This document shows, piece after piece, positions 1 through 8,873 of a DNA stretch of 64,000 nt. This DNA is from a gamma proteobacterium HTCC2207 (lineage in GTDB: Bacteria; Pseudomonadota; Gammaproteobacteria; Pseudomonadales; Porticoccaceae). The stretch spans positions 261,230 through 325,229 of the forward strand of contig CH672398.1 of NCBI GenBank assembly GCA_000153445.1. Direction: 5' to 3'. Position numbers and translations under genes: made by a program. The number at the start of each line of letters is the position of its first letter. The first letter of the stretch is position 1. The notes beneath the pieces were generated by a model, which was given only the letters and a program-made list of their open reading frames with translations, was not told the DNA's origin and searched no databases.

Positions 1-686
1 GAATCGCTAATCAGATTAAAACCCTCGCCAAGTAGCTTTTCGTAGACATTGATATCTTCAGTATCGCGAAATTTAAAGCTGGCGTAGTTGTTTTCGATAT
101 CGGCGCGGGAAACATTCACATCATCGGCTTCAGGAACGCCGGGAATACCAGTCAAAATACCTTTGGTCGACGGCGTAATTAGCAATTCAGGCAAACGCTG
201 GTCTTTTTCCAAGCCGTCTGGCAGTTCAATACCGCAGAAATTGCGCTCGCCCTTGCTGTAGGCGCGCCACATAGAGCCGGTGATATATTGACGACAGATA
301 GCTTCAATCATTACCGGTTTGGCTTTCTGCACAATCCACACCAGCGGGTGGGGGACGTCCAAGATATGGCTGTCGGCCAGGCCCTGTTCGCGGAACAGTT
401 TAAACCAGTGGTTAGAGATAGCATTGAGCGCTGCACCTTTACCGGGAACACCATTCATGCCTCCTTCACCTTTCCAGATACATTCAAAGGCGGATATACG
501 GTCACTGATGACCATAATTGCCAGTGGTGCATCGGCGGCCACATCGTAGCCTTTGTCGGCAATCAGACGACGGCTGTCAGCTTCGGTAAGCCAGTAAACT
601 GAACGCACTTTGCCGCTGTGTACTGGCTGGTCGCTGCGAATAGGAAGATCGTTGTTGGAGGCTAATACTTTATTAGCAAGACTCAT
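1..686 (-). CDS. purC: Phosphoribosylaminoimidazole-succinocarboxamide synthase, 5' part (runs off the window)
   Basis: This enzyme joins CAIR and aspartate with ATP to make SAICAR in cytosolic purine synthesis. Reading the minus strand from the ATG at 684-686 gives about 228 residues, starting [20 protein letters not shown]. The SAICAR-synthetase signature GKVRSVYWL lies near residues 26-34, followed by [20 protein letters not shown] and [11 protein letters not shown]. The long N-terminus matches the ~365-residue type seen in Pseudomonas and Shewanella rather than the short E. coli type. The 3' third lies outside the window, so completeness cannot be judged. I am sure of the family. Confidence 0.93.
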   Translation of the reverse strand, partial: MSLANKVLASNNDLPIRSDQPVHSGKVRSVYWLTEADSRRLIADKGYDVAADAPLAIMVISDRISAFECIWKGEGGMNGVPGKGAALNAISNHWFKLFREQGLADSHILDVPHPLVWIVQKAKPVMIEAICRQYITGSMWRAYSKGERNFCGIELPDGLEKDQRLPELLITPSTKGILTGIPGVPEADDVNVSRADIENNYASFKFRDTEDINVYEKLLGEGFNLISD

Positions 687-907
687 AGTTATGCCTTGAA
701 CAGAGTTATGGTTAATTTGGTATAGGTGTCTAGTGTATTGCGGCCCGATTTAGGCCAGATCAATAAGCGTGAGATTTTAGCAACTCAATGGGCTCTGAGC
801 AAAGGAAAGATTGCGGCGGCTGGTGGGATTTTGTAGGCTGGGATAATTCCTTGTGCGTATTAATCTATGCAATCTTTAACAGCGATAACGACTAAGGCCC
901 ACTATCT

Positions 908-1807
908 ATGAGTTCAATTTTAATCACCGGCGGCAGTGGTTTTATTGGTCGGCACTTTTGCCGTCAGGCCGAACAGCTGGGTTATCAACTCTGTGTACTG
1001 ACACGCAAGCCCGAGGCCGCTGCGGCGCGACTGCCAACATCGGTGCGCCTAATTCAGGGACTCAGCGAACTGGACGCGGACTATGCGCCAGAGGTGATCC
1101 TCAATCTGGCCGGCGAGCCATTGGCAGACGGGCGCTGGACCCAGCGCCGCAAGCAACGTTTCTATGATAGTCGAATTAATCTCACCGACCGCCTCTATGA
1201 GTTTTTTGCCGAGCGAAAGCGCAAACCGGCTCTGGTGATCAGTGGCTCCGCTATTGGTTATTATGGCCCGAGCGATGTGCCAGTGGATGAATATTCCAAT
1301 GCGGTTAATGGATTCTCTCACCAGTTGTGTAAAACCTGGGAGCAAAGTGCTAAACGGTTTGAAGCCATTGGCAGTCGGGTTTGCTATCTGCGCACTGGCA
1401 TTGTGCTGGGTGAGGAGGGTGCATTGGCGCGTATGCTGCCGCCCTTTAAGTTGGCCCTCGGAGGTCCGATTGGCACGGGTAAGCAGGGAATGTCGTGGAT
1501 TCATATTGAGGATATGGTCGGGGCTATTTTGCACTGTATAAACACTCCAGAGATTTCTGGACCGGTTAATGCGACCGCCCCTAACCCGGTCTCCAATGCG
1601 GAGTTTAGTGTCAGCCTAGGAGCCGCCCTAGAGCGACCCGCGGTGCTGCCGATGCCAGGATTTATGGTCAAACTGCTGTTTGGTGAAATGGGCGAAGAGT
1701 TGTTGTTACAGGGGCAATTTGTACTGCCGAAGAAACTGCTGGCCAGCGACTACCTATTCCAATACAGCGATCTTGAAAAAGCGTTGCAGCAGATTGTTGC
1801 TGCTTAG
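908..1807 (+). CDS. TIGR01777-family NAD-dependent epimerase (YfcH/SDR39U1-like)
   Basis: A 299-residue atypical short-chain dehydrogenase with the N-terminal nucleotide-binding loop GGSGFIGRHF (residues 8-17). LNLAGEPLADGRW follows, the family hallmark found where classical epimerases bind the cofactor. SGSAIGYYG with the Ser and Tyr of the active site comes next, then a C-terminal DUF1731-like segment. The real substrate is unknown in most bacteria. Its stop overlaps the convergent FGGY kinase stop by 4 bp, and it stands alone on the plus strand behind a 221-bp gap shared with purC. Family assignment is firm; function is not. Confidence 0.88.
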   Translation: MSSILITGGSGFIGRHFCRQAEQLGYQLCVLTRKPEAAAARLPTSVRLIQGLSELDADYAPEVILNLAGEPLADGRWTQRRKQRFYDSRINLTDRLYEFFAERKRKPALVISGSAIGYYGPSDVPVDEYSNAVNGFSHQLCKTWEQSAKRFEAIGSRVCYLRTGIVLGEEGALARMLPPFKLALGGPIGTGKQGMSWIHIEDMVGAILHCINTPEISGPVNATAPNPVSNAEFSVSLGAALERPAVLPMPGFMVKLLFGEMGEELLLQGQFVLPKKLLASDYLFQYSDLEKALQQIVAA

Positions 1808-3378
1808 CTCGGATAACCGGTGATTTTCCTGATCGCCTCATAGCTGGGTTTAAGCCCTTTATACATTTTTCGATAGACCTGACTATAGAGTTGAGCGTAG
1901 ATTTTCTGATTGGCTTCTATAGGCTCAAAACGGTCACCAGGGTGGGTCATATTGGCCGCTGCACTGGCAAAATCTGGGTAGATTCCACTGCCTACTGCGG
2001 CCGCTATAGCGGCACCCAGAGCTGAAGTCTCGTAGGTGTGGGGTCGCTGCACCGGCATGCCAAATATATCTGCGGTGATCTGCATAATCTGATCGCTCTG
2101 AGAGCCGCCGCCGGAGACCAGTAGTTTAGTGATCGGCTGGCCGCTACGCTTTTCCACTCTCTCTTTACCGGCACGGAGGGCGTAGGTGAGCCCCTCGATA
2201 ATGGCGCGATAGAGATGCGCGCGGGTGTGTACATCGCCAAAGCCGATAATGGCGCCCTTGGCCTCTGGACCTTCGTTATCTGCACCTGCGCCCCAGTAGG
2301 GCTGCAGAGTGAGTCCCGCAGAACCTGCGGGCACCTGCCGCAATAAATCATCGAATAGGGATTCCACAGTTACGCCCTGTTGCTCGGCGGCGGACTGTTC
2401 CTCAAGCCCAAACTGCTGTTTAAACCAGCTTACCATCCAATAGCCACGCGGCACCATCATTTCAATATTAAAACTGCCAGGAATTACACCGGGATAGGCG
2501 GGATGATAGGGGATCGCTTCAAGATATTTGTCGCTGGTGATATTAAAAGTGGCGGTGGTGCCGTAGCTAAGGCTGCCAGTATTGCTATCCAGACAGCCAG
2601 TGCCAAGCACTTCGCAGGCTTTGTCTGAACCACAGGCTATAAGGCGTAGCCCTTGGGGTATACCCGTCTCCGCTGCAGCTACCGGGCTGATATGACCCAG
2701 TAGGCCACCGGCCTCAACCAGTTCTGGCAGCATATCCCGCTTTATGGAGGGAATCGCCCGCCATTTCCAGTCTTTGGCCTCAGCCCATTGCAGCTGTTTA
2801 AAGTCAAAGGGCACAAATCCCACTTGGCTGGCGATAGAATCTTTGTAATCGCCAGTGAGTTTGTAATTCTGATAGCCAGAGAGCAGCAGCAGTTTGTCCA
2901 CTTGGCCCCAGACTTCCGGTTCATGCTGCGCAATCCAGTTGGCTTCGGCCTGAGTGTGAAAAGTGTCTACCGCCACTTTGGCACCCACGGCGCGCATTAA
3001 TAGCGACTCCAGTGTCCCAAGCTCGGGTTCGCTATGGATCTGACGTTGATCGAGCCAACTTATCGCGGCGCGCAGCGGTTGGCCATCGGCACCCATAGGA
3101 ACCACAGTGGCGCGCTGGGTGGTGACTGACATAGCTTTAATCGATTCACGGGGAATCTCCAGCTGACTCCAGAGTTGATGACAAGCTTGGCAGAGGGCTT
3201 GCCAAAAATAGTCGGCGTGCTGTTCGGCCCAGCCTGGCTCGGTGGAAAAGTAAGGTTCGATATCAACTTTGCTCTTAGCAATTATTTGACCATCTCGATC
3301 AAAGATCATGGCGCGAACACTCTGGGTGCCGTTATCTATAGCGAGTAAATACTCTTGCTTGTCTGCTACTTTTTCCAT
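1804..3378 (-). CDS. FGGY-family carbohydrate/polyol kinase
   Basis: A 524-residue FGGY kinase that would phosphorylate a sugar, polyol or glycerol-like alcohol with ATP in the cytosol. LLAIDNGTQSVRAMIFD at residues 11-27 is the N-terminal phosphate loop, SWLDQR the catalytic-Asp region, and LLVSGGGSQSDQIMQI the C-terminal ATPase motif. It is the third gene of a minus-strand set, 41 bp after the GlpD-like gene. Next to a glycerol-3-phosphate dehydrogenase the obvious guess is glycerol or a glycerol derivative. However, the sequence is not an obvious GlpK, so I leave the substrate open and give no symbol. Confidence 0.88.
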   Translation of the reverse strand: MEKVADKQEYLLAIDNGTQSVRAMIFDRDGQIIAKSKVDIEPYFSTEPGWAEQHADYFWQALCQACHQLWSQLEIPRESIKAMSVTTQRATVVPMGADGQPLRAAISWLDQRQIHSEPELGTLESLLMRAVGAKVAVDTFHTQAEANWIAQHEPEVWGQVDKLLLLSGYQNYKLTGDYKDSIASQVGFVPFDFKQLQWAEAKDWKWRAIPSIKRDMLPELVEAGGLLGHISPVAAAETGIPQGLRLIACGSDKACEVLGTGCLDSNTGSLSYGTTATFNITSDKYLEAIPYHPAYPGVIPGSFNIEMMVPRGYWMVSWFKQQFGLEEQSAAEQQGVTVESLFDDLLRQVPAGSAGLTLQPYWGAGADNEGPEAKGAIIGFGDVHTRAHLYRAIIEGLTYALRAGKERVEKRSGQPITKLLVSGGGSQSDQIMQITADIFGMPVQRPHTYETSALGAAIAAAVGSGIYPDFASAAANMTHPGDRFEPIEANQKIYAQLYSQVYRKMYKGLKPSYEAIRKITGYPS

Positions 3379-3419
3379 TGCAATCGTGCTCTATTCTTAT
3401 TCTTATTTTTTAAAGGCGA

Positions 3420-5042
3420 TTAATTGCTCTTGGGGAGGCTGTAAAAGCGCTGCCATATATCCAGATAACGTTTGGCTTCATGGCGCCAATGGTCACCGCT
3501 CCAACCTAGCTCAGCAGCGCAAATAGCTTCCAGAGCAGGAAATAATTCGCTGCCGCCATGGACCATTACCATGCCCAATCTAGTGCGTCGCAACAGTAGG
3601 TCATCGAGGTGTAGAACCGCTTCATTACGCGCTGCCCAGCGACATTCAGCGAGGCAAAAATCGGTGCCGGGGATACGCTGATGCTCTGAGGCGGGCGCGC
3701 TATCGAGCATTGCTTTGGCCTGTATGCCATAGCGACCTAGCAGGCGCTGCGCCCAGGCTGGGTCCTCAGCAATCAGCTCTTTAGCGGTGAGATCTGGGGC
3801 GATAAACACTCGCTCGTCGGAAAAGGGTTTTGCGTTGGGCAACTGAGGAAGAGCAGCATTTAACGCGTCTAGAGCAATCAGTCTAAATGTGGTGAGCTTG
3901 CCGCCACTCACGGTAATTAAGCCATTGTCTGACCAGACTGCATGGTCCCTGCGCTCCTTTGAAGGATCCTTGGAACTCTCTGATCCAATCACCGGGCGCA
4001 CTCCAGCCCAGCTGGAAATAATATCGACGCGGCTAATGGTGTGCCCAGGGAACTGCACATTAAACGCCTGCAGTAAATAATCCACTTCAGCATTATTAAT
4101 GCTCGCCTCAATATCGAGATCTTCATCGTGGTCTAGATCCGTGGTGCCTATAACGGTGGTGCCTTCCCAGGGGTAGACATAGACTCCACGCTTATCGTCA
4201 GGATGCAGTGAGGTAAGCACATCGGTGACCGGCATCAGGTTGCGGGGGATAATAAGATGGCTACCACGCAGCGGGCGGATGCGCTTTTCTGGATTGACTT
4301 GATTGCGCAGACGGTCAGCCCAGGCACCTGTGGCATTAATTACCGCAGCAGCGCGCAGCCTAATGCCGTCGCTGCCCTCGGGATCATTGAGCACTACACC
4401 CTGAACCTGACCTTCTTCGAGCAGCAGCTCACTGACTTTGCTGTAATTAATCGCTGTGCCGCCGGCGCTAATACTCTCCTGTAATACCCGTAGTACTAGC
4501 CGCGAGTCATCGACCATGGCGTCGCTGTAGGCTGTGGCACCATTGAGATGGCCCTGTTGCAGACCAGGAAAGCGTTGGCCGAGACGGCGATTGTTGTAAT
4601 AGCGATGGTCGCGGATACCGGCGATAAAGTCATAGATCGTTAAAATAACCGCCATCGCCCAGCGGCCCGGGAACAGACCTTTGCTAAGGGTGAAATAAAA
4701 ACTAATTCGGTCCACCAATCCCGGCGCTTCTGCCAGCAAACGTTCGCGCTCAGTTAAGCTCTCTTTCGTCAGCTTAAGGTCACCGGCAGCCAGATAGCGC
4801 AAACCACCGTGAACCATTTTCGATGAGCGACTCGAAGTGCCGGAGGAGAAATCTCCCTGCTCAAGCAGCAATGCTCTATAACCCCGGCGCACTGCTTCCC
4901 GGAGAACACCGGCACCGGTAATGCCGCCACCAATAATAATGATGTCCCAATCGAGAGATCCGCCGCTGCGCATCTCGGCCAGAAGCTTGGTTTGTTGGGT
5001 AAAGTGGGAAGTGACTTCAGATGACATCTTAGTTGAGCTCAT
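3420..5042 (-). CDS. glpD: FAD-dependent glycerol-3-phosphate dehydrogenase/oxidase (GlpD-like)
   Basis: A 540-residue flavoprotein that would oxidise sn-glycerol 3-phosphate to dihydroxyacetone phosphate and pass electrons to quinones at the inner membrane. The FAD-binding GGGITGAG is at about residues 38-45. SSRSSKMVHGGLRYL is the classic GlpD signature, GTTDLDHDED lies mid-protein, and TVSGGKLTTFR precedes a C-terminal GlpD cap domain. The start at 5042 lies 14 bp inside the upstream FAD-oxidase gene, so the two are probably translationally coupled; an ATG at 5027 is a second possible start. Its place between an alkyl-DHAP-synthase-like gene and an FGGY kinase suggests DHAP/G3P traffic in lipid metabolism rather than plain glycerol catabolism. 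Confidence 0.88.
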   Translation of the reverse strand: MSSTKMSSEVTSHFTQQTKLLAEMRSGGSLDWDIIIIGGGITGAGVLREAVRRGYRALLLEQGDFSSGTSSRSSKMVHGGLRYLAAGDLKLTKESLTERERLLAEAPGLVDRISFYFTLSKGLFPGRWAMAVILTIYDFIAGIRDHRYYNNRRLGQRFPGLQQGHLNGATAYSDAMVDDSRLVLRVLQESISAGGTAINYSKVSELLLEEGQVQGVVLNDPEGSDGIRLRAAAVINATGAWADRLRNQVNPEKRIRPLRGSHLIIPRNLMPVTDVLTSLHPDDKRGVYVYPWEGTTVIGTTDLDHDEDLDIEASINNAEVDYLLQAFNVQFPGHTISRVDIISSWAGVRPVIGSESSKDPSKERRDHAVWSDNGLITVSGGKLTTFRLIALDALNAALPQLPNAKPFSDERVFIAPDLTAKELIAEDPAWAQRLLGRYGIQAKAMLDSAPASEHQRIPGTDFCLAECRWAARNEAVLHLDDLLLRRTRLGMVMVHGGSELFPALEAICAAELGWSGDHWRHEAKRYLDIWQRFYSLPKSN

Positions 5043-6645
5043 CGGGTAACAGTTTGCCCGGGTTCATCTGGCTTTCGGGATCAAACAGTTGGCACAGAGA
5101 ATTGATTGCCGCCAAACCCAACTCGCCTTTCTCTGCCACCAAATAGTCACGATGATCTCGACCCACGCCGTGCTGATGACTGATAGTGCCGCCACTGGCA
5201 ACGATTTGATTGGCACCTGCAGCCTTGAGCTTGTGCCAGCGCCCCATGGCCTGCCGATAGCTGTCACCAAGACGAAATAGATAGGTTGTGTAGATGCTCG
5301 AACCCTGACCATAGACGTGACTTAGGTGAGTATAGGCATGGACCTGCTCGTCCTCATCAGCCAGGCCATTGCGGATTGCCGATTCGATATTCTCCACCGC
5401 CTGAGGTAACGTTGACCAATCAACCGCGGTCTCCATAGTGTCCACCGCATAGCCGGCACTGCCCAGTGGATCCCGCAGATAGGGGGCGCGAAAGCGACCG
5501 TGGGCCCAGTTATCACCCAAACCAACCTGATCAGCCAAACCACCAAGACCGGTACAGTGATCCAGGGCCATCTCTTTTGCCATGTCGCAGTGGCGGGCCG
5601 AGCCGGTGACGCCAAAGGTCATCATTACTTTGCCGGCACCTATGCCTTTTTCTGCCAGAGCAGTTTCCAGAGCGACCACACCGCTGCTGTCATCACCCGC
5701 GCCCATATACAGCAAACTGGTGGTTTCCAATGGATTGCTCAGGCGGACCATAGACAGAGCGATACGCTGTTGAATTAATTCTCGTGCTGCTTGAAGGCCC
5801 ACTTCCCAAGAAGGGAAAAACACTACCTGAAACGATTCCTTCTCAGGTAACTTGGTTACTCTGACGACAACCTCGGTAATAATACCCATGCGTCCTTCAG
5901 AGCCAAGAATCATTTCACGAATATCTGGGCCGGCAGAGGAGGCGGGAATAGTGGGTATATCCAGTGTGCCTGCGAGAGTTTCAATAGAGCCGCCAGCAAA
6001 CATATTTTCTATTCGCCCATAGTGCAGGGACTGCTGCCCGCTGGAGCGACTGGCAACCCAGCCACCCACTGTGGAGAGCTCCCAAGACTGGGGAAAATGA
6101 CCGAGGGTATAACCCTCTTTTTGCAATTGGGCTTCGACTTCAGGGCCAGGCGTGCCGGCACCAAAGGTCGCCAGTTGGCTTTCGCGATCAAAGTGAAGCA
6201 ACTTATTCATCGTGCTCATATCAATGGTCAATATGGGGCGCGGGCTGATTTCGGGGTTGATATGGCCGACCACTGAGGTGCCGCCACCGTAGGGAATTAC
6301 ATCAATATTATTGTCTCGGGCATAGCGGAGTAATTCCCGTACCTGTTCACTGTTCTCGGGCAGTGCCACGGCGTCGGGAAAACTGTCTACATCACCGCTG
6401 TGCATCGCCAGCCAATCAGGCAGGCTCTGGCCTCGCGCATGGCGCACGCGGATCTCTGGGTCTGTACTGATAAGTGGGTGGGCAGGGGCTCTGGAGGCTG
6501 GCACTTTGGCCATAACCTGTTCCAGAGTCGCCTCACCTAGGGGGGTGGCGGGGCCCACCAGCATCTGCAGAAGATTGCGCAGTCCACTGTTAAGTTCCAT
6601 TAGCAACTCGCTGTTTTCATTTCCCCAGCCATTCCATAGACGCAT
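5029..6645 (-). CDS. FAD-binding oxidase resembling alkyldihydroxyacetonephosphate synthase
   Basis: A 538-residue member of the FAD_binding_4 / FAD-oxidase C family. YGGGTSVVGHINP is the pyrophosphate-binding loop. ELSTVGGWVASRSSGQQSLHYG and GPDIREMILGSEGRMGIIT follow the order seen in eukaryotic AGPS, and ASGGTISHQHGVG near the C-terminus corresponds to the AGPS SHHHGVG active-site loop with the middle His replaced by Gln. AGPS swaps the acyl group of acyl-DHAP for a fatty alcohol, forming the ether bond; whether this protein does so is inference. I prefer the ATG at 6645, preceded by AAGG at a good distance, over the upstream GTG at 6687. First gene of the minus-strand set, divergent from an AraC regulator. 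Confidence 0.85.
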   Translation of the reverse strand: MRLWNGWGNENSELLMELNSGLRNLLQMLVGPATPLGEATLEQVMAKVPASRAPAHPLISTDPEIRVRHARGQSLPDWLAMHSGDVDSFPDAVALPENSEQVRELLRYARDNNIDVIPYGGGTSVVGHINPEISPRPILTIDMSTMNKLLHFDRESQLATFGAGTPGPEVEAQLQKEGYTLGHFPQSWELSTVGGWVASRSSGQQSLHYGRIENMFAGGSIETLAGTLDIPTIPASSAGPDIREMILGSEGRMGIITEVVVRVTKLPEKESFQVVFFPSWEVGLQAARELIQQRIALSMVRLSNPLETTSLLYMGAGDDSSGVVALETALAEKGIGAGKVMMTFGVTGSARHCDMAKEMALDHCTGLGGLADQVGLGDNWAHGRFRAPYLRDPLGSAGYAVDTMETAVDWSTLPQAVENIESAIRNGLADEDEQVHAYTHLSHVYGQGSSIYTTYLFRLGDSYRQAMGRWHKLKAAGANQIVASGGTISHQHGVGRDHRDYLVAEKGELGLAAINSLCQLFDPESQMNPGKLLPDELN

Positions 6646-6783
6646 GCTAGATACCTTATTATTGTAGTTTTTTATTCTGACGGACACTGGTTGCGTATGA
6701 TAGTCTGAAGGTAATATTGGTCACTGTCAGGTGACGACAGCGGTGTGACTATTTCGGTCAGCTGCTTGCTCAGGGGGCAAAAG

Positions 6784-7824
6784 ATGAATCAAGTCGTCAG
6801 TAATGGACTGGCATCGGCACCTGCGATTAAGCAGTATTTAAACGCTGCTCAAGCCTGCGGTCTAGATGTTCAACCTCTGCTGTTGCAGGCGGGAATAGAC
6901 GCCAAGGTACTGGAAGATAATAATCGCCATCTGCCCAACGCCTGTATGGAGCGGCTGCTGGCGCTGTTGATTCCGGCGAGTAAAGATCCCTGTTTTGGTC
7001 TGCATGCTGCGCGCTTTGTTGAACCGGCATCCTTCAGTGTGCTCGGCTATATCTCCATGAACTGTTCGACTCTGCGGATGGTTCAGGCAAAAATTCCGAT
7101 CTATGAAAAAATCGTGGGCGATATGGGTGTAACCTCTTTTGAGACCACTCAAGGAGTTGTTTTACAGCGATGGCAATGTCTCTTTACCGACCCCATAGTG
7201 AAGCGTCATGAAGTGGAAAATGTAATTGGTTCTTGGGTCTGTTATGCGCGTCAGTTTCTCCACTTCGATCACTGGGACAGTATCTGGTTTGAGCATTCGG
7301 CGCCGGAGGATCCAGCATTGCTGGCAGATTACCAGGAGATTTTTAACTGTGAGGTGCTGTTTGATCAGCCGTCCAGTGGTGTCCGCATACGTGAGGCATT
7401 GCTTGACGAGGTATTACCTCAGGCCAATGGAGAATTGCTCGAGATGCTACTGGCACATGCCACCAAGCTTTTGGCTGGTCTCGATCAAAGTCAGCGCACC
7501 ACAGACCAGGTAAAAAACATCTTACGCTTGATGATTAATCAGCAACCGCCTTCCAGTGAAATGATTGCCGAGAAGCTCGGTATCAGCAGTCGCACCTTAC
7601 AGCGCAAATTGAGCGAAGAGGGCACCCATTACAAAGATGTGCTGAACGAATTGCGCTATGAACTGGCGGTCTACTTTCTGAAAAATACTGAGTTGACCTT
7701 GGATAATATTGCCTACGAATTGGGCTACGCTGAGGCGCGCTCTTTTTATCGCAGCTTTAAGCAATGGACTGGCGAGACCGCTGGGTGCTTCAGAGCCGCG
7801 CATCTATCTAATTCCCAAGACTGA
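6784..7824 (+). CDS. AraC-family regulator with arabinose-binding-like (PF12625) N-terminal domain
   Basis: A 346-residue transcription factor. The N-terminal two thirds (QYLNAAQACGLDVQPLLLQAG, then GYISMNCSTLRMVQAKIPIYEKIVGD) match the ligand-binding domain of the OruR/ArgR/virulence-type AraC group, which often senses lipids or amino acids. The C-terminal AraC DNA-binding domain shows MIAEKLGISSRTLQRKLSEEG and IAYELGYAEARSFYRSFKQWTG. The ATG at 6784 has AGGGGGC just upstream and is preferred to the GTG at 6745. It is divergent from the AGPS-like/GlpD/FGGY genes and its stop abuts the stop of the convergent epimerase gene, so it most likely controls this cluster. Confidence 0.9.
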   Translation: MNQVVSNGLASAPAIKQYLNAAQACGLDVQPLLLQAGIDAKVLEDNNRHLPNACMERLLALLIPASKDPCFGLHAARFVEPASFSVLGYISMNCSTLRMVQAKIPIYEKIVGDMGVTSFETTQGVVLQRWQCLFTDPIVKRHEVENVIGSWVCYARQFLHFDHWDSIWFEHSAPEDPALLADYQEIFNCEVLFDQPSSGVRIREALLDEVLPQANGELLEMLLAHATKLLAGLDQSQRTTDQVKNILRLMINQQPPSSEMIAEKLGISSRTLQRKLSEEGTHYKDVLNELRYELAVYFLKNTELTLDNIAYELGYAEARSFYRSFKQWTGETAGCFRAAHLSNSQD

Positions 7825-8835
7825 TTATTTTTTTAGCAACCCCTGTTCAGTAGCCCACTGTTTTGAGCGTTCCATTCCCTCTTCAAAAGAGACCTCAGGC
7901 GCCCAGCCAAGAATCCGCTGAGCCTTTTCTATACTGAACCAGCTCTTGGTCGAAAGCTGAGCTACTGTGGCAGTGGTCGCTTCATTAACACCACCGGTGA
8001 GATCCGCAAGCTTAGTGGCCACAGCGGCGGCTATCATTGCCAGTCGAGTGGATACCAGCATTGGCCCTTTCTTATTGAGCCAGCTGTAGTGATGACTAAA
8101 AAAGTCTTTACTGCTCATATAACCCTGACAGGAGAGATTAAATATCTCGCCATTGGCTGCAGGGGCGGCAACTGCCAGCGCAATGCCGCGGATCAGATCG
8201 TCTATGTACGTGGGGCGGAAAAACCCTTCGCCTTTTTCTGGAAGCATAAACTGACCTTTCAGAATGGCTTCTAGAGGTAGTATTAACCAGGGCCGACTGC
8301 CGGGGCCATAGACATCCCCTGGGCGTATTATCACGATCTCGATATTGCCCTTGGCGTGTGCTGCTAACACCGCGTGCTCGGAGGCGAGCTTGGTCAATAC
8401 ATAGCTGCCACCATCGGCATGGACTGGATGATCTTCACATAGCTCACCGGCAGCGGAATTACCGTAGGCGACGATGGACGAAAGTTGCACAAAACGCCGA
8501 ACATTATATTTTTCAGCGGCAGCAATCAGATTGGCCGTGGCCTGCACATTGACCCGCCACATATCGGCATCGCTGAGGGCGTTGGAGACCAATGCGGCAG
8601 TGTGAATAATGACATCGCATTGGCTAAGTAGCTCGGCAATACTCTCTGGATTGCCAATATCGCCTTCCACAATAGTCCCTTCATCACCAGCTCCGCCATC
8701 ACCAGCTCCTCCATTACCACGTAAGTCGACACCCACAACCTCAATGCCCTGTTGCTGATAGTAGCGCATCAGGCTGTTGCCAATAAAGCCATTGGCGCCG
8801 GTGATCATGACTTTGCTAGGTGTTTGCTCGCTCAT
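7825..8835 (-). CDS. NAD-dependent epimerase/dehydratase (extended SDR)
   Basis: A 336-residue extended SDR. MITGANGFIGNSLM at residues 10-23 is the Rossmann GxxGxxG loop and SYVLTKLASEHAV carries the active-site YxxxK. IIRPGDVYGPGSRPW follows, as in 3-beta-HSD/NAD(P)-dependent sterol-dehydrogenase-like proteins. Residues 41-50 are a Gly-Ala-Asp repeat (GGAGDGGAGD) inserted just after the second Rossmann strand; it is encoded by a 15-bp tandem duplication. It sits 38 bp from the upstream SDR on the same strand, probably one transcript. The substrate is not evident; the setting suggests a lipid or sterol alcohol. Confidence 0.88.
   Translation of the reverse strand: MSEQTPSKVMITGANGFIGNSLMRYYQQQGIEVVGVDLRGNGGAGDGGAGDEGTIVEGDIGNPESIAELLSQCDVIIHTAALVSNALSDADMWRVNVQATANLIAAAEKYNVRRFVQLSSIVAYGNSAAGELCEDHPVHADGGSYVLTKLASEHAVLAAHAKGNIEIVIIRPGDVYGPGSRPWLILPLEAILKGQFMLPEKGEGFFRPTYIDDLIRGIALAVAAPAANGEIFNLSCQGYMSSKDFFSHHYSWLNKKGPMLVSTRLAMIAAAVATKLADLTGGVNEATTATVAQLSTKSWFSIEKAQRILGWAPEVSFEEGMERSKQWATEQGLLKK
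8684..8713. repeat. 15-bp tandem repeat inside the epimerase gene
   Basis: Two adjacent 15-bp units (TCACCAGCTCCGCCA and TCACCAGCTCCTCCA) differ at one base, and a decayed third begins TTACCAC. On the coding strand they give GGAGD twice. The period is in frame, so copy-number change lengthens the loop without breaking the protein. Confidence 0.85.
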
Positions 8836-8873
8836 ATTGGTCTCTTTTATTGTGAAAGAATATTGCGTCGCAG

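Noticed and set aside
288-602. A 104-codon plus-strand frame over purC
   Set aside because: It is the antisense shadow of the purC 5' part, which is clearly recognisable on the minus strand.
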